NCBI RefSeq assembly: GCF_001567565.1
Contig: NZ_LSSW01000002.1
Span: 62,001 to 126,000, forward strand
DNA length: 64,000 bases
Direction: 5' to 3'
DNA from: Ectopseudomonas composti
GTDB taxonomy: Bacteria > Pseudomonadota > Gammaproteobacteria > Pseudomonadales > Pseudomonadaceae
Shown here: one piece after another, positions 17,464 through 27,106 of the stretch
Layout of the letters: each line of letters starts with the position of its first letter
Numbering within the stretch: the first letter of the stretch is position 1
Program-made: the position numbers and the translations under genes
Notes under the pieces: model-generated
What the model was told of the DNA's origin: nothing
Seen by the model: only the letters and a program-made list of their open reading frames with translations
Database searches by the model: none

Positions 17464-19524
17464 TTACTGCGCCTGTGGACGTTTCAGTACCAGGGTCAGG
17501 ATGTCGTAGCTGGCTACCAGTTCGCCGAGCTGGTTGCTGACTTCCACGTCCCAGGCCACCACGCCCTGAGGCTCGCCTTTGGGGCTCTTCTTGCCCTGGT
17601 CGATCTTGCGTTTGCAGGTCAGGCGCGCCTGGATGGTGTCGCCGATGCCCACCGGGTTGATGAAGCGCAGGGTGTCCAGGCCGTAGTTGGCCAGTACCGG
17701 GCCCGGTGCCGGGGAGACGAACAGGCCTGCGGCAGCGGAGAGCACGAAGTAGCCGTGGGCGATGCGTTTGCCGAACTGCGACTCCGTGGCTGCCAGCTCG
17801 TCGAAGTGCATATAGAAGTGATCGCCCGACAGGCAGCCGAAGTTGACGATGTCCGCTTCGGTGACGGTGCGGCGGTGCGTCAGCAGGGATTCGCCGATCT
17901 GCAGTTCGTCGAAGTAACGGCGGAACGGATGCACCTCGGTCTCGATCACCTGGGCACCGCGCACGTGCTCGCGGGTCACCGCGGCCAGCATGCTCGGCGA
18001 GCCCTGGATGGCGGTGCGTTGCAGGTAATGCTTCACCGCACGCACGCCGCCCAGCTCTTCGCCGCCGCCGGCCCGGCCCGGGCCGCCATGCTTGAGCACC
18101 GGCAACGGTGAGCCGTGGCCGGTGGATTCGGCAGCGGCTTCGCGGTCGAGGATGTGTACGCGGCCATGCAGGGCGGCCATCACTGGCACTGCACGGGCGG
18201 CGACGGCCGCATCCTTGGTGACCAGGCTGGCCACCAGGCTGCCCTTGCCGCGGGCGGCCAGGGCGATGGCTTCGTCCAGGTCGTCGTAGGCCATCAGGGT
18301 GCTGACCGGGCCGAAGGCCTCGATGTCGTGGGCACCGCCTTCGGCGTGCGGATCGCGTGCACGCAGCAGGGTGGGGGCGAAGAAGGCACCTTCGCTGACG
18401 CCCTCGCCACGGGGGGCGAAGCCGTCCTGGGCGCCGAACAGCAACTCGCTACCGGCCAACAGGGCTTGCAGGCGCTCGCCAACGTCAGCCTGCTGCGCGT
18501 GGGAGGCCAGCGCGCCCATCTTCACGCCCTCCACCGAGGGGTCGCCCACCACTACCTTGGCCAGGCGCTCACGCAGGCGCTCGGCCACGGCGTCGATGTG
18601 TTTCGCCGGGACGATGGCACGGCGGATGGCGGTGCACTTCTGCCCGGCCTTGACGGTCATCTCGCGGGCCACTTCCTTGACGAACAGGTCGAACTCCGCA
18701 TCGTCCGGGGTGACTTCCGGGGCGAGGATGGCGCAGTTCAGCGAGTCGGCCTCGGCGTTGAAGGGGATCGAGTTGCGCACCAGGTTGGCGTTGACCCGCA
18801 GCTTGGCGGCGGTGTCGGCGGAGCCGGTGAAGGTCACCACGTCCTGGCCTTGCAGGCGGTCCAGCAGGTCGCCGGTGCCGCCGATGATCAGTTGCAGGCT
18901 GCCTTCGGGCAGCAGGCCGGACTCGTGCATCAGGCGCACCGTGGCTTCGGTCAGGTAGCTGGTGGCGCTGGCCGGTTTGATGATGCAGGGCATGCCGGCG
19001 AGGAAGGTGGGGGCGAACTTTTCCAGCATCCCCCAGATGGGGAAGTTGAAGGCGTTGATGTGCACGGCCAGGCCGCCGCGCGGCACCAGGATGTGGCTGC
19101 CGGCGAACAGGTTCTTCTTGCCCAGGGGCATGACCGGGCCTTCGTGGACGATGTTGCCGGAGGGCAGCTCACGGGCGCCGACGCCGGCGTAGGCGAACAG
19201 GGTGCCGGTGCCGCCCTCGATGTCGATCCAGCTGTCGGCACGAGTGGCGCCGCTGTGCTGGGAAATGGCGTAGAGCTGTTCCTTGCGCTCGTTGAGGTAC
19301 AGCGCCAGGGCCTTGAGGCACGCGGCGCGCTGCTGGAAGTCCAGGGCCATGAGCGCCGGGATGCCGCGCGAGCGACCGAAGTCCAGGGCTTCGGCGAAGT
19401 CCAGCGCCTCTTCGTGGGTGTGGAACAGGGGCTGGCCGTTGACCGCACTGCGCAGTAGCTGGGCGCCGTGTTGGCCGATCCAGCGGCCACCGATGAAGCT
19501 TTGCAGGGTGGGGGCGTTGCTCAT
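17464..19524 (-). CDS. paaZ: PaaZ, bifunctional oxepin-CoA hydrolase / 3-oxo-5,6-dehydrosuberyl-CoA semialdehyde dehydrogenase
   Basis: A 686-residue two-domain enzyme. Residues 1 to about 520 are an aldehyde dehydrogenase domain with nucleophile Cys in KAGQKCTAIRRA and the family glutamate in FNAEADSLN. Residues about 530-686 are a MaoC-type hotdog hydratase with LSGDHFYMHFDE and HGYFVLSAAAGL. In phenylacetate breakdown the hydratase opens the seven-membered oxepin-CoA ring and the dehydrogenase oxidises the resulting semialdehyde. The start at 19524 has GGAG upstream; an in-frame ATG six codons earlier is less likely. It is the last gene of the large minus-strand paa block and ends before a hairpin. 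Confidence 0.95.
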   Translation of the reverse strand: MSNAPTLQSFIGGRWIGQHGAQLLRSAVNGQPLFHTHEEALDFAEALDFGRSRGIPALMALDFQQRAACLKALALYLNERKEQLYAISQHSGATRADSWIDIEGGTGTLFAYAGVGARELPSGNIVHEGPVMPLGKKNLFAGSHILVPRGGLAVHINAFNFPIWGMLEKFAPTFLAGMPCIIKPASATSYLTEATVRLMHESGLLPEGSLQLIIGGTGDLLDRLQGQDVVTFTGSADTAAKLRVNANLVRNSIPFNAEADSLNCAILAPEVTPDDAEFDLFVKEVAREMTVKAGQKCTAIRRAIVPAKHIDAVAERLRERLAKVVVGDPSVEGVKMGALASHAQQADVGERLQALLAGSELLFGAQDGFAPRGEGVSEGAFFAPTLLRARDPHAEGGAHDIEAFGPVSTLMAYDDLDEAIALAARGKGSLVASLVTKDAAVAARAVPVMAALHGRVHILDREAAAESTGHGSPLPVLKHGGPGRAGGGEELGGVRAVKHYLQRTAIQGSPSMLAAVTREHVRGAQVIETEVHPFRRYFDELQIGESLLTHRRTVTEADIVNFGCLSGDHFYMHFDELAATESQFGKRIAHGYFVLSAAAGLFVSPAPGPVLANYGLDTLRFINPVGIGDTIQARLTCKRKIDQGKKSPKGEPQGVVAWDVEVSNQLGELVASYDILTLVLKRPQAQ

Positions 19525-19582
19525 GGGAATTCTCCGTGACAAAGGCCAGCACCTGGGGTGCCGGCCGGGGTTCGTGGTTGGC

Positions 19583-20815
19583 CTACCAGAGGGCGAGGGT
19601 GTAGCCGAGGATCAGGCGGTTCTCGTCGAGGTCGGTGCTCAGGCCGTTGCCCGAGCGGAAGGTGACGTTGCGCCAGCGCAGGCTCAGGCCCTTGAGGGCA
19701 CCGCCCTGGATGACGTAGGCGAGGTCGCTGTCGCGTTCCCACTCTTCGCCGTGATCACCGCTGGCGGTCTTGGCGTTGCGGCCGTCGACGTAGCGGGTCA
19801 TGAAGCTCAGGCCCGGCAGGCCAACGGCGGCGAAGTCATAGTCGTAGCGCAGTTGCCAGGCGTCCTCCTCGGCGCGGGTGAAGGTGTTGTAGGTCACCAG
19901 GTTCACCACGTAAGGGTCGCCGCCGTTGAGGAAGGGAAAGGCGCTGCTGCCGGACATGCGCTGGAACGCGGCGCTGATGCGGTGCCCACCCTGGCTCAGG
20001 CTGAACATGGCGTTGAGGTTGCGGTTGTCGATGCGCCCGGCACGTGCGGCGCCGTCGCCACGGCTGTCGAAGTAGCGCAGGTCGCTCTTCAGGCTGAAGC
20101 CGCCGGGCAGCGGCAAGCTGTGCACCAGGCCGGCGAACTGCTGACGGTAGATGTCGTCGAGCTTGCCGTAGTAGTAGCTGACCGCCAGCTGCGGGCTGAT
20201 GGCGTAGGTGCCGCCGGCGAAATCGAAGGCATCGCTGCTGACGGCGCCGTAGCCGATGTCGTCACGGCCGGAGGAGTCGCGCAGGTTGACGCGGGTCAGG
20301 CGGCCGCCGTTGAGGGTCAGACCGTCGACCTCCTGGCTGGTCAGCATCCCGCCCTGGAAGGTGGAGGACAGCAGGCGGGTGTCGTTGTAGCTGACTACCG
20401 GTAGCTGCGGCTGCAAGGTGCCCAGGCGCAGCACGCTGTTGGCAGCGCGCAGCTTGGCGGTCAGCCCCAGTTCGCTGTAGTCGTCCACCGGCTGCTTGTC
20501 GGCGGGATCGAAGGGCAGCAGGCCGGTGCCACGGCGGTCGCGGCTGGAATCCAGCTTGACGCCCAACTGGCCGATGGCGTCGAGGCCGATACCGACGCTG
20601 CCTTCGGTGAAACCGGAACTGATCCGCGCGGTGAAGCCCTGGGCCCATTCTTCGGCCTTGGACTGGGCCGCGCCGTGCTGGCGGAAGTCGCGGTTGAGGT
20701 AGTGGTTGCGTAGCTCCAGGCTGGCCTTGCTGTCGTCGATGAAGCCGGCCAGGGCCGGCGTGGCCAGAGGTAGGGCCAGGGTGGCGAGTAGTGCGGTGGT
20801 GCGGTTGAGGTTCAT
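19583..20815 (-). CDS. OprD-family porin, probably phenylacetate-specific (PhaK/PaaM type)
   Basis: A 410-residue outer-membrane protein: signal peptide (...LATPALA), then FIDDSKASLELRNHYLNRDF, the typical start of mature OprD-family porins, then 18-strand barrel-like sequence ending RLILGYTLALW with an aromatic terminus. In Pseudomonas an OprD-type porin within the phenylacetate cluster (PhaK) supports phenylacetate entry. The ATG at 20815 is chosen because it begins a normal signal peptide. It lies between the permease and paaZ on the same strand. Confidence 0.9.
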   Translation of the reverse strand: MNLNRTTALLATLALPLATPALAGFIDDSKASLELRNHYLNRDFRQHGAAQSKAEEWAQGFTARISSGFTEGSVGIGLDAIGQLGVKLDSSRDRRGTGLLPFDPADKQPVDDYSELGLTAKLRAANSVLRLGTLQPQLPVVSYNDTRLLSSTFQGGMLTSQEVDGLTLNGGRLTRVNLRDSSGRDDIGYGAVSSDAFDFAGGTYAISPQLAVSYYYGKLDDIYRQQFAGLVHSLPLPGGFSLKSDLRYFDSRGDGAARAGRIDNRNLNAMFSLSQGGHRISAAFQRMSGSSAFPFLNGGDPYVVNLVTYNTFTRAEEDAWQLRYDYDFAAVGLPGLSFMTRYVDGRNAKTASGDHGEEWERDSDLAYVIQGGALKGLSLRWRNVTFRSGNGLSTDLDENRLILGYTLALW

Positions 20816-20843
20816 TGTTGTTGTGTCCGTCAATCCGTTGGAG

Positions 20844-22487
20844 TCAGTGGCGGCTGGCAGCACTGGCGCCGATGCCGGTCATGGAGCGGATGAACTGCGC
20901 CAGGTAGCGGCCGCGTTCCTGCCGGGCGCGCTCGGAGGTGTCGGTCACCGAGAGCAGCCAGGCACTGAAGAAAGCCAGGGTCATGGAGAACAGCGCCGGG
21001 TTGGCGTAAGGGAACAGCGGCGTTTCGTGGTGCAGCACGTTGACCCACACCGCCGGGCTCAGCACCAGCAGGACGATGGCCGAGAGCAGCCCGGCGAGGC
21101 TGCCGGCGACCGCGCCCCGCGTGGTCAGGCCCTTCCAGAACATGGAAAGGAACAGCACCGGGAAGTTGACCGACGCGGCGATGGCCAGCACCAGGCCGGA
21201 GAGGAAGGCGATGTTCTGCGACTCGAAGAGCAGGCCGAGGATCACCGCCAGCACGCCGATGCCGAGGGTGGCGATACGCGAGACGCGCATTTCCTCGCGC
21301 TCGCTGGCCTTGCCCTTGCGCAGTACGCAGGCATACAGGTCGTGGGACACCGCCGAAGCACCGGAGAGTGCCAGCCCGGCCACCACGGCGAGGATGGTGG
21401 CGAAGGCCACGGCGGAGATGAAACCGAGGAACAGGCTGCCGCCCACCGCCTGGGACAGGTGCACCGCCACCATGTTGCCGCCGCCGATGATGGCGCCAGC
21501 GGCGTCGCGGAACTCGGGATTGGTGCCGACCATGACGATGGCGCCGAAGCCGACCACGATCAGCAGCAGATAGAAGTAACCGATGAACCCGGTGGCGTAG
21601 AACACGCTCTTGCGCGCTTCACGGGCGTCGCTGACGGTGAAGAAACGCATGAGGATGTGCGGCAGACCGGCGGTGCCGAACATCATGCCCAGGGCCAGGG
21701 AGATGGCGTCGATGGGGTTCGACAACAGTCCGCCCGGGGCCATGATCGCGCTGCCCTTGGCGTGCACCTCGGTGGCGGCGGCGAACATCGCCTCGGTGCT
21801 GAAACCGAAGTGGCGCAGCACCATGAAGGCCATGAAACTGGTGCCGGAGAGCAGCAGCACGGCCTTGATGATCTGTACCCAGGTGGTGGCCAGCATGCCG
21901 CCGAAGGTCACGTAGAAGACCATCAGCACGCCCACCAGCAGCACGGCTTGCAGGTACGACAGGCCGAACAGCAGCTCGATCAGCTTGCCGGCACCGACCA
22001 TCTGCGCCACCAGGTAGAGCAGCGCCACGGTCAGGGTGCCGAAGGCGGCGGTGATGCGGATCGGGCTCTGCTCCAGGCGGTAGGACACCACGTCGGCGAA
22101 GGTGTACTTGCCCAGGTTGCGCAGGCGTTCGGCGATCAGGAACAGGATGATCGGCCAGCCGGCGAGCACGCCCAGGGCGTACAGCAGGCCGTCGTAGCCG
22201 TTCATGAACATCATCGCCGAGATGCCCAGGAAGGACGCCGCGCTGATCATGTCGCCGGCGATTGCCAGGCCGTTCTGGAAGCCGCTGAGGCCGCCGCCGG
22301 CGGTGTAGAAGTCGGCGGTGGAGCGGGTGCGCAGCGCGGCCCAGCGAGTAATACCGAGGGTGAACAGGACGAAGGCCAGGAACATGTAGATGGCCGTCCA
22401 GTTCAGCGGGCGGCCGCTGTCGGCGGCGAAGGCCAGCGGCGAGGCCAGCAGGCCGGCGCCGAGCAGCAGGGAAGTGAGTGCTTTCAT
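20844..22487 (-). CDS. paaL: Sodium:solute symporter, phenylacetate permease (PaaL/ActP-like)
   Basis: A 547-residue polytopic protein of the solute:sodium symporter family, with an N-terminal signal-like segment (...[10 protein letters not shown]) and about 13 membrane helices. The family stretch [20 protein letters not shown] is present, as in acetate permease ActP. The Met at 22487 follows the DUF485 stop in an ATGA overlap, the normal arrangement for yjcH-actP-type pairs. The open frame extends further upstream, but that part is the shadow of the preceding gene. In Pseudomonas the paa-cluster copy carries phenylacetate. Confidence 0.92.
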   Translation of the reverse strand: MKALTSLLLGAGLLASPLAFAADSGRPLNWTAIYMFLAFVLFTLGITRWAALRTRSTADFYTAGGGLSGFQNGLAIAGDMISAASFLGISAMMFMNGYDGLLYALGVLAGWPIILFLIAERLRNLGKYTFADVVSYRLEQSPIRITAAFGTLTVALLYLVAQMVGAGKLIELLFGLSYLQAVLLVGVLMVFYVTFGGMLATTWVQIIKAVLLLSGTSFMAFMVLRHFGFSTEAMFAAATEVHAKGSAIMAPGGLLSNPIDAISLALGMMFGTAGLPHILMRFFTVSDAREARKSVFYATGFIGYFYLLLIVVGFGAIVMVGTNPEFRDAAGAIIGGGNMVAVHLSQAVGGSLFLGFISAVAFATILAVVAGLALSGASAVSHDLYACVLRKGKASEREEMRVSRIATLGIGVLAVILGLLFESQNIAFLSGLVLAIAASVNFPVLFLSMFWKGLTTRGAVAGSLAGLLSAIVLLVLSPAVWVNVLHHETPLFPYANPALFSMTLAFFSAWLLSVTDTSERARQERGRYLAQFIRSMTGIGASAASRH

Positions 22488-22792
22488 GGGGCGAGCACCT
22501 CTTTGACCTTGTCGTTGAGCGGGTCGATGACGCTGTTGGTCTGCGCGACGTAGATGCCGGTCAGGGCGAACGACAGCAGGATCACGCCGACGCCCACCAG
22601 CATGCCGACGCTGGTGACGCCACCGCTGAGGGACTGGCCGAGCGCGCCGGGAGCGAAGGCCACCAGCAGCACGAAGCCGTAGTAGATGACCAGCATGGCG
22701 GCGGTGAGTGACCAGGTGAGGCGCTGCTTGCGCCGTACCAGCTGGATGAAGTCCGGGTGCTGGCTGATGCGTTCGAGGTCGTGCGGGCTCAT
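22484..22792 (-). CDS. DUF485 small membrane protein, partner of the symporter
   Basis: A 102-residue protein with two hydrophobic helices ([20 protein letters not shown] and [20 protein letters not shown]) and a cytoplasmic N-terminus beginning [20 protein letters not shown], the hallmark of DUF485 (YjcH). Such proteins precede ActP-type symporters and are thought to assist them. It overlaps the permease by four bases. Confidence 0.9.
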   Translation of the reverse strand: MSPHDLERISQHPDFIQLVRRKQRLTWSLTAAMLVIYYGFVLLVAFAPGALGQSLSGGVTSVGMLVGVGVILLSFALTGIYVAQTNSVIDPLNDKVKEVLAP

Positions 22793-22856
22793 GTTTGCTC
22801 TCTCTTGTTGTGGTTGTAGAGGCGGTGCGACGCAGGTGAAGCGGGTGGAGTCCTTT

Positions 22857-22927
22857 GTAGGAGCGAGCTCTGCTCGCGAGCGAACACATGCTCGAGCCAA
22901 CGTTTCGCCAGCAGAGCTCGCTCCTAC
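22857..22927. repeat. REP doublet (REPIN) within the paa operon
   Basis: GTAGGAGCGAGCTCTGCT (22857-22874) and its inverted copy AGCAGAGCTCGCTCCTAC (22910-22927) flank about 35 bases. This is the usual head-to-head Pseudomonas REP pair. It sits between paaE (ends 22957) and the DUF485 gene (starts 22792), splitting the ring-epoxidase genes from the transport genes. Confidence 0.8.
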
Positions 22928-22956
22928 GATTCGGGTGAGGCCTTGGCAGGGCGCTG

Positions 22957-24033
22957 TCAGAGTTGGTCGAAGTCGAGGACGACCTTTTCGCTGACCGGAT
23001 AGGACTGGCACGAGAGCACGTAGCCGGCGGCCACCTCGTAGTCCTCCAGGGCGAAGTTGCTGTCCATTTCCACCTCGCCTTCGATGACCTTGCACTTGCA
23101 GGTGGAGCACACCCCGGCCTTGCACGAGTAGGGCAGTTCCAGGCCCTGGGCGTTGCCGGCGTCGAGCACGCTCTGGGTGTTGCGTGGCAGCTCGAAGTTC
23201 AGGGCGCGGCCGTCGCTGATGACGGTGATCTGGCTGCTGACGCTGTCGGCGCTGCGGGCTGCCTCGCGTGCTTCGCGGCGAGCGGCGCCGCCTTCGCTGG
23301 CGAACAGTTCGAAGTGGATGCGCTCGCTGGGCATGCCGTGCTCGCGCAATTGCTCCCGCACGGTTTCAGTCATGCTCTGCGGGCCGCAGATAAAGGCGGC
23401 GTCCAGCGCATCGACCTGGATCCAGCGGCTGAACAGCTGGCTGCATTTGCCGGCATCGATATGACCGTTGTACAGATCCACGTCCTGTTGCTCGCGGCTG
23501 AACACGAAGATCAGGTTGAGGCGTTGCAGGTAGCGGTTCTTCAGATCCTCCAACTGCTCACGAAACAGTGCCGAGGCGCTGGAGCGGTTGCCGTAGAGCA
23601 GGGTGAAGCGGCTTTGCGGTTCGCGCTCGAGGGTGGTCTTGATGATCGACAGGATCGGCGTGATGCCGCTGCCGGCGGCCACGGCCAGGTAGTTGCCGCG
23701 ACGGCTGGGCTCGATGGGCACGAAGAAGCGGCCATCCGGCGGCATGACTTCGAGCTGCTGGCCGACCCGTAGCTGGTCGTTGGCGTAGCAGGAGAAACGG
23801 CCACCGGCGACGCGCTTGATGGCCACCCGCAGCTCGCCATCGCCGGTGCCGGTGCAGATGGAGTAGGAGCGCCGTACTTCCTCGCCGTCCAGCTCGGTGC
23901 GCAGCACCAGGTACTGGCCCTGGGTGAAGTGGAAGGCGTCGGCCAGGTCGCCGGGAACGTCGAAGGCGATGGACACCGCGTCACGGGTTTCGGCGCGGAC
24001 GTCCTTGATGGTCAGGCTGTGGAACTTGCTCAT
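22957..24033 (-). CDS. paaE: PaaE, reductase subunit of phenylacetyl-CoA 1,2-epoxidase
   Basis: A 358-residue iron-sulphur flavoprotein. The N-terminal FAD domain has the RxYS motif (RRSYSICTG); the NAD-binding part has [15 protein letters not shown] and a nearby LLYGNR. The C-terminal plant-type ferredoxin domain has [12 protein letters not shown] and a later Cys in VLSCQ for a 2Fe-2S cluster. It feeds NADPH electrons to the di-iron PaaA. Start at 24033 has GGAG at a normal distance. In Pseudomonas literature this gene carries other letters; E. coli naming is used here. Confidence 0.95.
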   Translation of the reverse strand: MSKFHSLTIKDVRAETRDAVSIAFDVPGDLADAFHFTQGQYLVLRTELDGEEVRRSYSICTGTGDGELRVAIKRVAGGRFSCYANDQLRVGQQLEVMPPDGRFFVPIEPSRRGNYLAVAAGSGITPILSIIKTTLEREPQSRFTLLYGNRSSASALFREQLEDLKNRYLQRLNLIFVFSREQQDVDLYNGHIDAGKCSQLFSRWIQVDALDAAFICGPQSMTETVREQLREHGMPSERIHFELFASEGGAARREAREAARSADSVSSQITVISDGRALNFELPRNTQSVLDAGNAQGLELPYSCKAGVCSTCKCKVIEGEVEMDSNFALEDYEVAAGYVLSCQSYPVSEKVVLDFDQL

Positions 24034-24084
24034 TGTTGTTCTCCGGCGGAGAAACATTGCGCTCGCGACGTTTCTCCCGCTCCT

Positions 24085-24609
24085 CTAGATGCACTTGAAG
24101 TAATCGAATGGTTCCAGGCAGTCCTTGCAGCGGTGCAGGGCCTTGCAGGCGGTGGAGCCGAATTCGCTGAGCCGTTCGGTGTGAGCACTGCCGCACTGCG
24201 GGCAGCAGATCTCCACCTCTTCGCCGAGCAGGCTGCGCTTGCTGGCGCTGCCCTGTGGCGGGGCGATGCCGTAGGCGCGCAGTCGTTCACGGCCTGCGGC
24301 GCTGATCCAGTCCGTGGTCCAGGCGGGCGTCAGGCAGCGCTCCAGGCGCGGGGCGAAACCCGCCTGCAGCAGCGCCTGCTCGATGTCCCGTTCGATGACC
24401 TCGGTAGCCGGGCAGCCGGAGTAGGTGGGAGTCACCAGCACATGCAGGGTGCCGCCGTCGGGGCTCAGCGCGCGCACGATGCCGAGGTCGACCACGCTGA
24501 CCACCGGGACTTCCGGGTCCATCACCGCGTCCAGTACCTGCCAGGCGCGATCGACGTCACCGGCCCCCAGGGGCGCGCGGTCGCTGGCGATCAGCTCACC
24601 AGCTGGCAT
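24085..24609 (-). CDS. paaD: PaaD, iron-sulphur-related maturation factor of the phenylacetyl-CoA epoxidase
   Basis: A 174-residue protein: an N-terminal MIP18/DUF59 domain (DAVMDPEVPVVSVVDLG, then TPTYSGCPATEVIE) and a C-terminal Zn-ribbon-like part with two Cys pairs (CCPQCGS and CKDC). DUF59 proteins assist Fe-S assembly, and PaaD is needed for epoxidase activity in vivo. The Met at 24609 starts 14 bases inside the end of paaC, which fits translational coupling; the longer upstream frame is the shadow of paaC. Confidence 0.93.
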   Translation of the reverse strand: MPAGELIASDRAPLGAGDVDRAWQVLDAVMDPEVPVVSVVDLGIVRALSPDGGTLHVLVTPTYSGCPATEVIERDIEQALLQAGFAPRLERCLTPAWTTDWISAAGRERLRAYGIAPPQGSASKRSLLGEEVEICCPQCGSAHTERLSEFGSTACKALHRCKDCLEPFDYFKCI

Positions 24610-25357
24610 CGGGGTAGGCCCGCTGAAGGAACTGCATTTCGGCCAGCAACAGGCCCAGGTGCTCGGTATGCAGGCCGCGGCGCCCGGAAAGGTAGAAGTG
24701 GCTGGCCGCTTCCGGCACGGGCAGGGTGGCGCGGGCGAAGGTGTCGGCCACCTTGGCTTGCCAGCCGGCGGTGACGTCCTGCTGGGCGGGCGCGATGCCG
24801 GCCTCGCACAGGCGTTGCTCGAGGTCGTCGGCATTCACCAGCTCGACGCTGAAGCGCCACAGTTCCTGCACGGCGGTGAGCATGCGCTGGTGGCTGTGCT
24901 CGGTGCCGTCACCCAGGCGCTGCACCCACTCGCTGGAGCGGCGCAGGTGGTAGGTGACTTCCTTGAGGGCCTTGGCGGCGATGCCGGCGATGCGTGCATC
25001 CGTGGAGCTGGACAGGCCGTGCAGCACCTGGAAGTGCCAGGCGTCGTAGAGGAACTGCTTGGTCATGGTGACGGCGAAGTCGCCGTTGGGCTGCTCCACC
25101 AGCAGCAGGTTGCGATAGGCGCGCTCATCGCGGCGGAAGGCCAGGTGATCGGCATCGCGGCCATCGTTGAGCAGTTCGGCGGCATATTCCAGCCAGTTGC
25201 GGGCCTGGCCCACCAGGTCGAGGCCGACGTTCATCAACGCCAGTTCCTCTTCCAGGGCCGGGGCGCGGCCACACCATTCGCACAGGCGCTGGCCCTGGAT
25301 CAGGGCACTGTCGCCGAGGCGCAGGAGGTATTCGATCAGATCGTGCTGGGCGGTCAT
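24596..25357 (-). CDS. paaC: PaaC, structural subunit of phenylacetyl-CoA 1,2-epoxidase
   Basis: A 253-residue helical protein of the ferritin-like fold. It lacks the full di-iron ligand set and holds PaaA in the PaaAC complex. Recognisable family stretches are LGDSALIQGQRLCEWCG, LALMNVGLDLVGQARN and MTKQFLYDAWHFQVL. The start at 25357 gives the expected N-terminus; the frame is open upstream but unrelated. Confidence 0.95.
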   Translation of the reverse strand: MTAQHDLIEYLLRLGDSALIQGQRLCEWCGRAPALEEELALMNVGLDLVGQARNWLEYAAELLNDGRDADHLAFRRDERAYRNLLLVEQPNGDFAVTMTKQFLYDAWHFQVLHGLSSSTDARIAGIAAKALKEVTYHLRRSSEWVQRLGDGTEHSHQRMLTAVQELWRFSVELVNADDLEQRLCEAGIAPAQQDVTAGWQAKVADTFARATLPVPEAASHFYLSGRRGLHTEHLGLLLAEMQFLQRAYPDASW

Positions 25358-25367
25358 GGCTGGTGCC

Positions 25368-25649
25368 TCACATGTGGCCGACTTCGGCGGGCAACTCGTA
25401 GAAACTGGCGTGGCGGTAGACCTTGTCCTGGGATGGGTCGAACAGCGGCTCTTTCTCATCCGGGGAGGAGGCGGTGATCAGTGCCGAGGGCACCACCCAC
25501 AGGCTCACGCCCTCGTTGCGTCGGGTGTACAGCTCGCGGGCGTTCTCGATGGCCATTGGCGCATCGGCGGCATGCACGCTGCCGACATGCTTGTGGTTGA
25601 GGCCGTGCTTGCTGCGGACGAAGACCTCGAAAAGGGTCCATTCACTCAT
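25368..25649 (-). CDS. paaB: PaaB, small subunit of phenylacetyl-CoA 1,2-epoxidase
   Basis: A 93-residue protein matching PaaB from start (MSEWTLFEVFVRSKHGLNHK) to end. It links PaaAC to the reductase PaaE. It sits 10 bases before paaC and 50 after paaA in the normal order. Confidence 0.95.
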   Translation of the reverse strand: MSEWTLFEVFVRSKHGLNHKHVGSVHAADAPMAIENARELYTRRNEGVSLWVVPSALITASSPDEKEPLFDPSQDKVYRHASFYELPAEVGHM

Positions 25650-25699
25650 GTGCGTATCTCCTCGCGCTGGCCCGCATTGGCGGGGCAGGGGTTGTCGGT

Positions 25700-26692
25700 T
25701 CAGGCGGCGTCGAGTTTGTGTTGTTGTTTGCGCGCATAAGCCACGGCGGCTTCACGCACCCAGGCACCGTCTTCGATGGCCTTGCGGCGGGTGGCGATGC
25801 GTTCGTGGTTGCACGGGCCGTTGCCCTTGAGCACGGCGTAGAACTCGCTCCAGTCGATCTCGCCGAAGTCGTAGTGGCCGCGTTCTTCGTTCCACTTCAG
25901 GTCGGGGTCGGGGGCCGTGCAGCCGAGCAGCTGCAGTTGCGGCATGGTCTGGTCGATGAAGCGCTGGCGCAGCTCGTCGTTGCTCTGGCGCTTGATCTTC
26001 CAGGCCATGGACTGGGCGCTGTTGGGGGAGTCGGCATCGCTCGGGCCGAACATCATCAGGGCCGGCCACCAGAGGCGGTTGATGGCGTCCTGCACCATGT
26101 CCTGCTGCGCCTGGTTACCGTGACGCATCATGTGCAGGAGGATTTCGTAGCCCTGGCGCTGGTGGAAGGACTCTTCCTTGCAGATGCGGACCATGGCGCG
26201 CGAGTAGGGGCCGTAGGAGGTGCGTTGCAGCACCACCTGATTGACGATGGCAGCACCGTCCACCAGCCAGCCCACGGCACCCATGTCGGCCCAGTTCAGG
26301 GTCGGGTAGTTGAAGATGCTCGAGTACTTCACCTTGCCGGCATGCAGCTTGGCGATTTCCTCGTCACGGCAGGCGCCCAGGGTTTCCATGGCGCTGTACA
26401 GGTACAGGCCGTGGCCGGCTTCGTCCTGGATCTTGGCCATCAATTGCAGCTTGCGCTTGAGGGTCGGGGCGCGGGTCACCCAGTTGCCTTCGGGCAGCAT
26501 GCCGACGATCTCCGAGTGGGCGTGCTGGGACATCTGCCGGATCAGCGTCTGGCGGTAACCGTCGGGCATCCAGTTCTTCGGTTCGATCTTGATTTCAGCG
26601 TCGATCTTTTCCTGGAAGGCGCGTTCCTCGGGAGGCATTTCCTCCAGCGTCTTCACGCGCTTCACGCCGGTCTCAACCAATTGTGCGTACAT
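25700..26692 (-). CDS. paaA: PaaA, di-iron oxygenase subunit of phenylacetyl-CoA 1,2-epoxidase
   Basis: A 330-residue ferritin-like monooxygenase subunit. The two di-iron ExxH motifs are visible: EAGH at residues 91-94 and ESFH at 174-177, plus an upstream Glu region (HSEIVG). It converts phenylacetyl-CoA to ring-1,2-epoxyphenylacetyl-CoA. It is the first gene of the operon that runs through paaBCDE, the transporters and paaZ. Directly upstream is an AT-rich promoter with PaaX-type half-sites. Confidence 0.96.
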   Translation of the reverse strand: MYAQLVETGVKRVKTLEEMPPEERAFQEKIDAEIKIEPKNWMPDGYRQTLIRQMSQHAHSEIVGMLPEGNWVTRAPTLKRKLQLMAKIQDEAGHGLYLYSAMETLGACRDEEIAKLHAGKVKYSSIFNYPTLNWADMGAVGWLVDGAAIVNQVVLQRTSYGPYSRAMVRICKEESFHQRQGYEILLHMMRHGNQAQQDMVQDAINRLWWPALMMFGPSDADSPNSAQSMAWKIKRQSNDELRQRFIDQTMPQLQLLGCTAPDPDLKWNEERGHYDFGEIDWSEFYAVLKGNGPCNHERIATRRKAIEDGAWVREAAVAYARKQQHKLDAA

Positions 26693-26737
26693 GCCGTTCT
26701 CCAGCTGTGCGGGGTTCGTGGGGTGGCGTTGCCATGG

Positions 26738-26812
26738 TGATATTTTTAAATGATACGTAAAAAAATATCAAACACTAAAATGTGTATCGGATTAGATTTT
26801 TGTATCGTATCT
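26738..26812 (-). promoter_or_regulatory. paaA promoter region with PaaX-type operator
   Basis: TGATAC (26751-26756), 27 bases, GTATCG (26784-26789): the same geometry as the TGATTC-N27-GAATCA operator described for E. coli PaaX. Extra half-sites, GTATCG at 26802-26807 and GTATCT at 26807-26812, follow. A perfect 10-bp inverted repeat TGATATTTTT/AAAAATATCA (26738-26770) overlaps the first half-site. The rest of 26693-27106 is AT-rich for this genome and contains no gene I can support. Confidence 0.65.
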
Positions 26813-27008
26813 GAAAGCCGTCCTCATGCTTTCTGGTCATGAGCGAGGAAGGGGAAAGCGTCATAAGTGCGCTTGGAGTCCGATAGCGTCTAGCGGCAAT
26901 AGAATTTTCCGTGGCGTAGATAGCGCCCAGAGCCGTGGCACGGGATGCTCTATAAAGAGACACAAAAATATATTCTTGTTTTATATTTCGGTTTTATTTG
27001 ATGAGCGA

Positions 27009-27096
27009 ATGCAGCCGTGAGGCAGTCGGCTGCATCTCGGGTTGTTGTCGGTGAGGGGGTAGGCGTGCGAGGCGCTGGCAATGCAGCGCCTCGCAC
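27009..27096 (-). terminator. Hairpins downstream of paaK
   Basis: Two stems follow the paaK stop on the minus strand: GTGCGAGGCGCTG/CAGCGCCTCGCAC (27065-27096, a perfect 13-bp stem, 6-base loop) and ATGCAGCCG/CGGCTGCAT (27009-27035). Neither has a strong U tract. They separate paaK from the paaA promoter. Confidence 0.55.
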
Positions 27097-27106
27097 AGTG
27101 GTGCGC

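Noticed and set aside
20706-22553. A 615-codon plus-strand frame opposite the symporter gene
   Set aside because: A shadow of the paaL and DUF485 coding sequence, with no recognisable motif.
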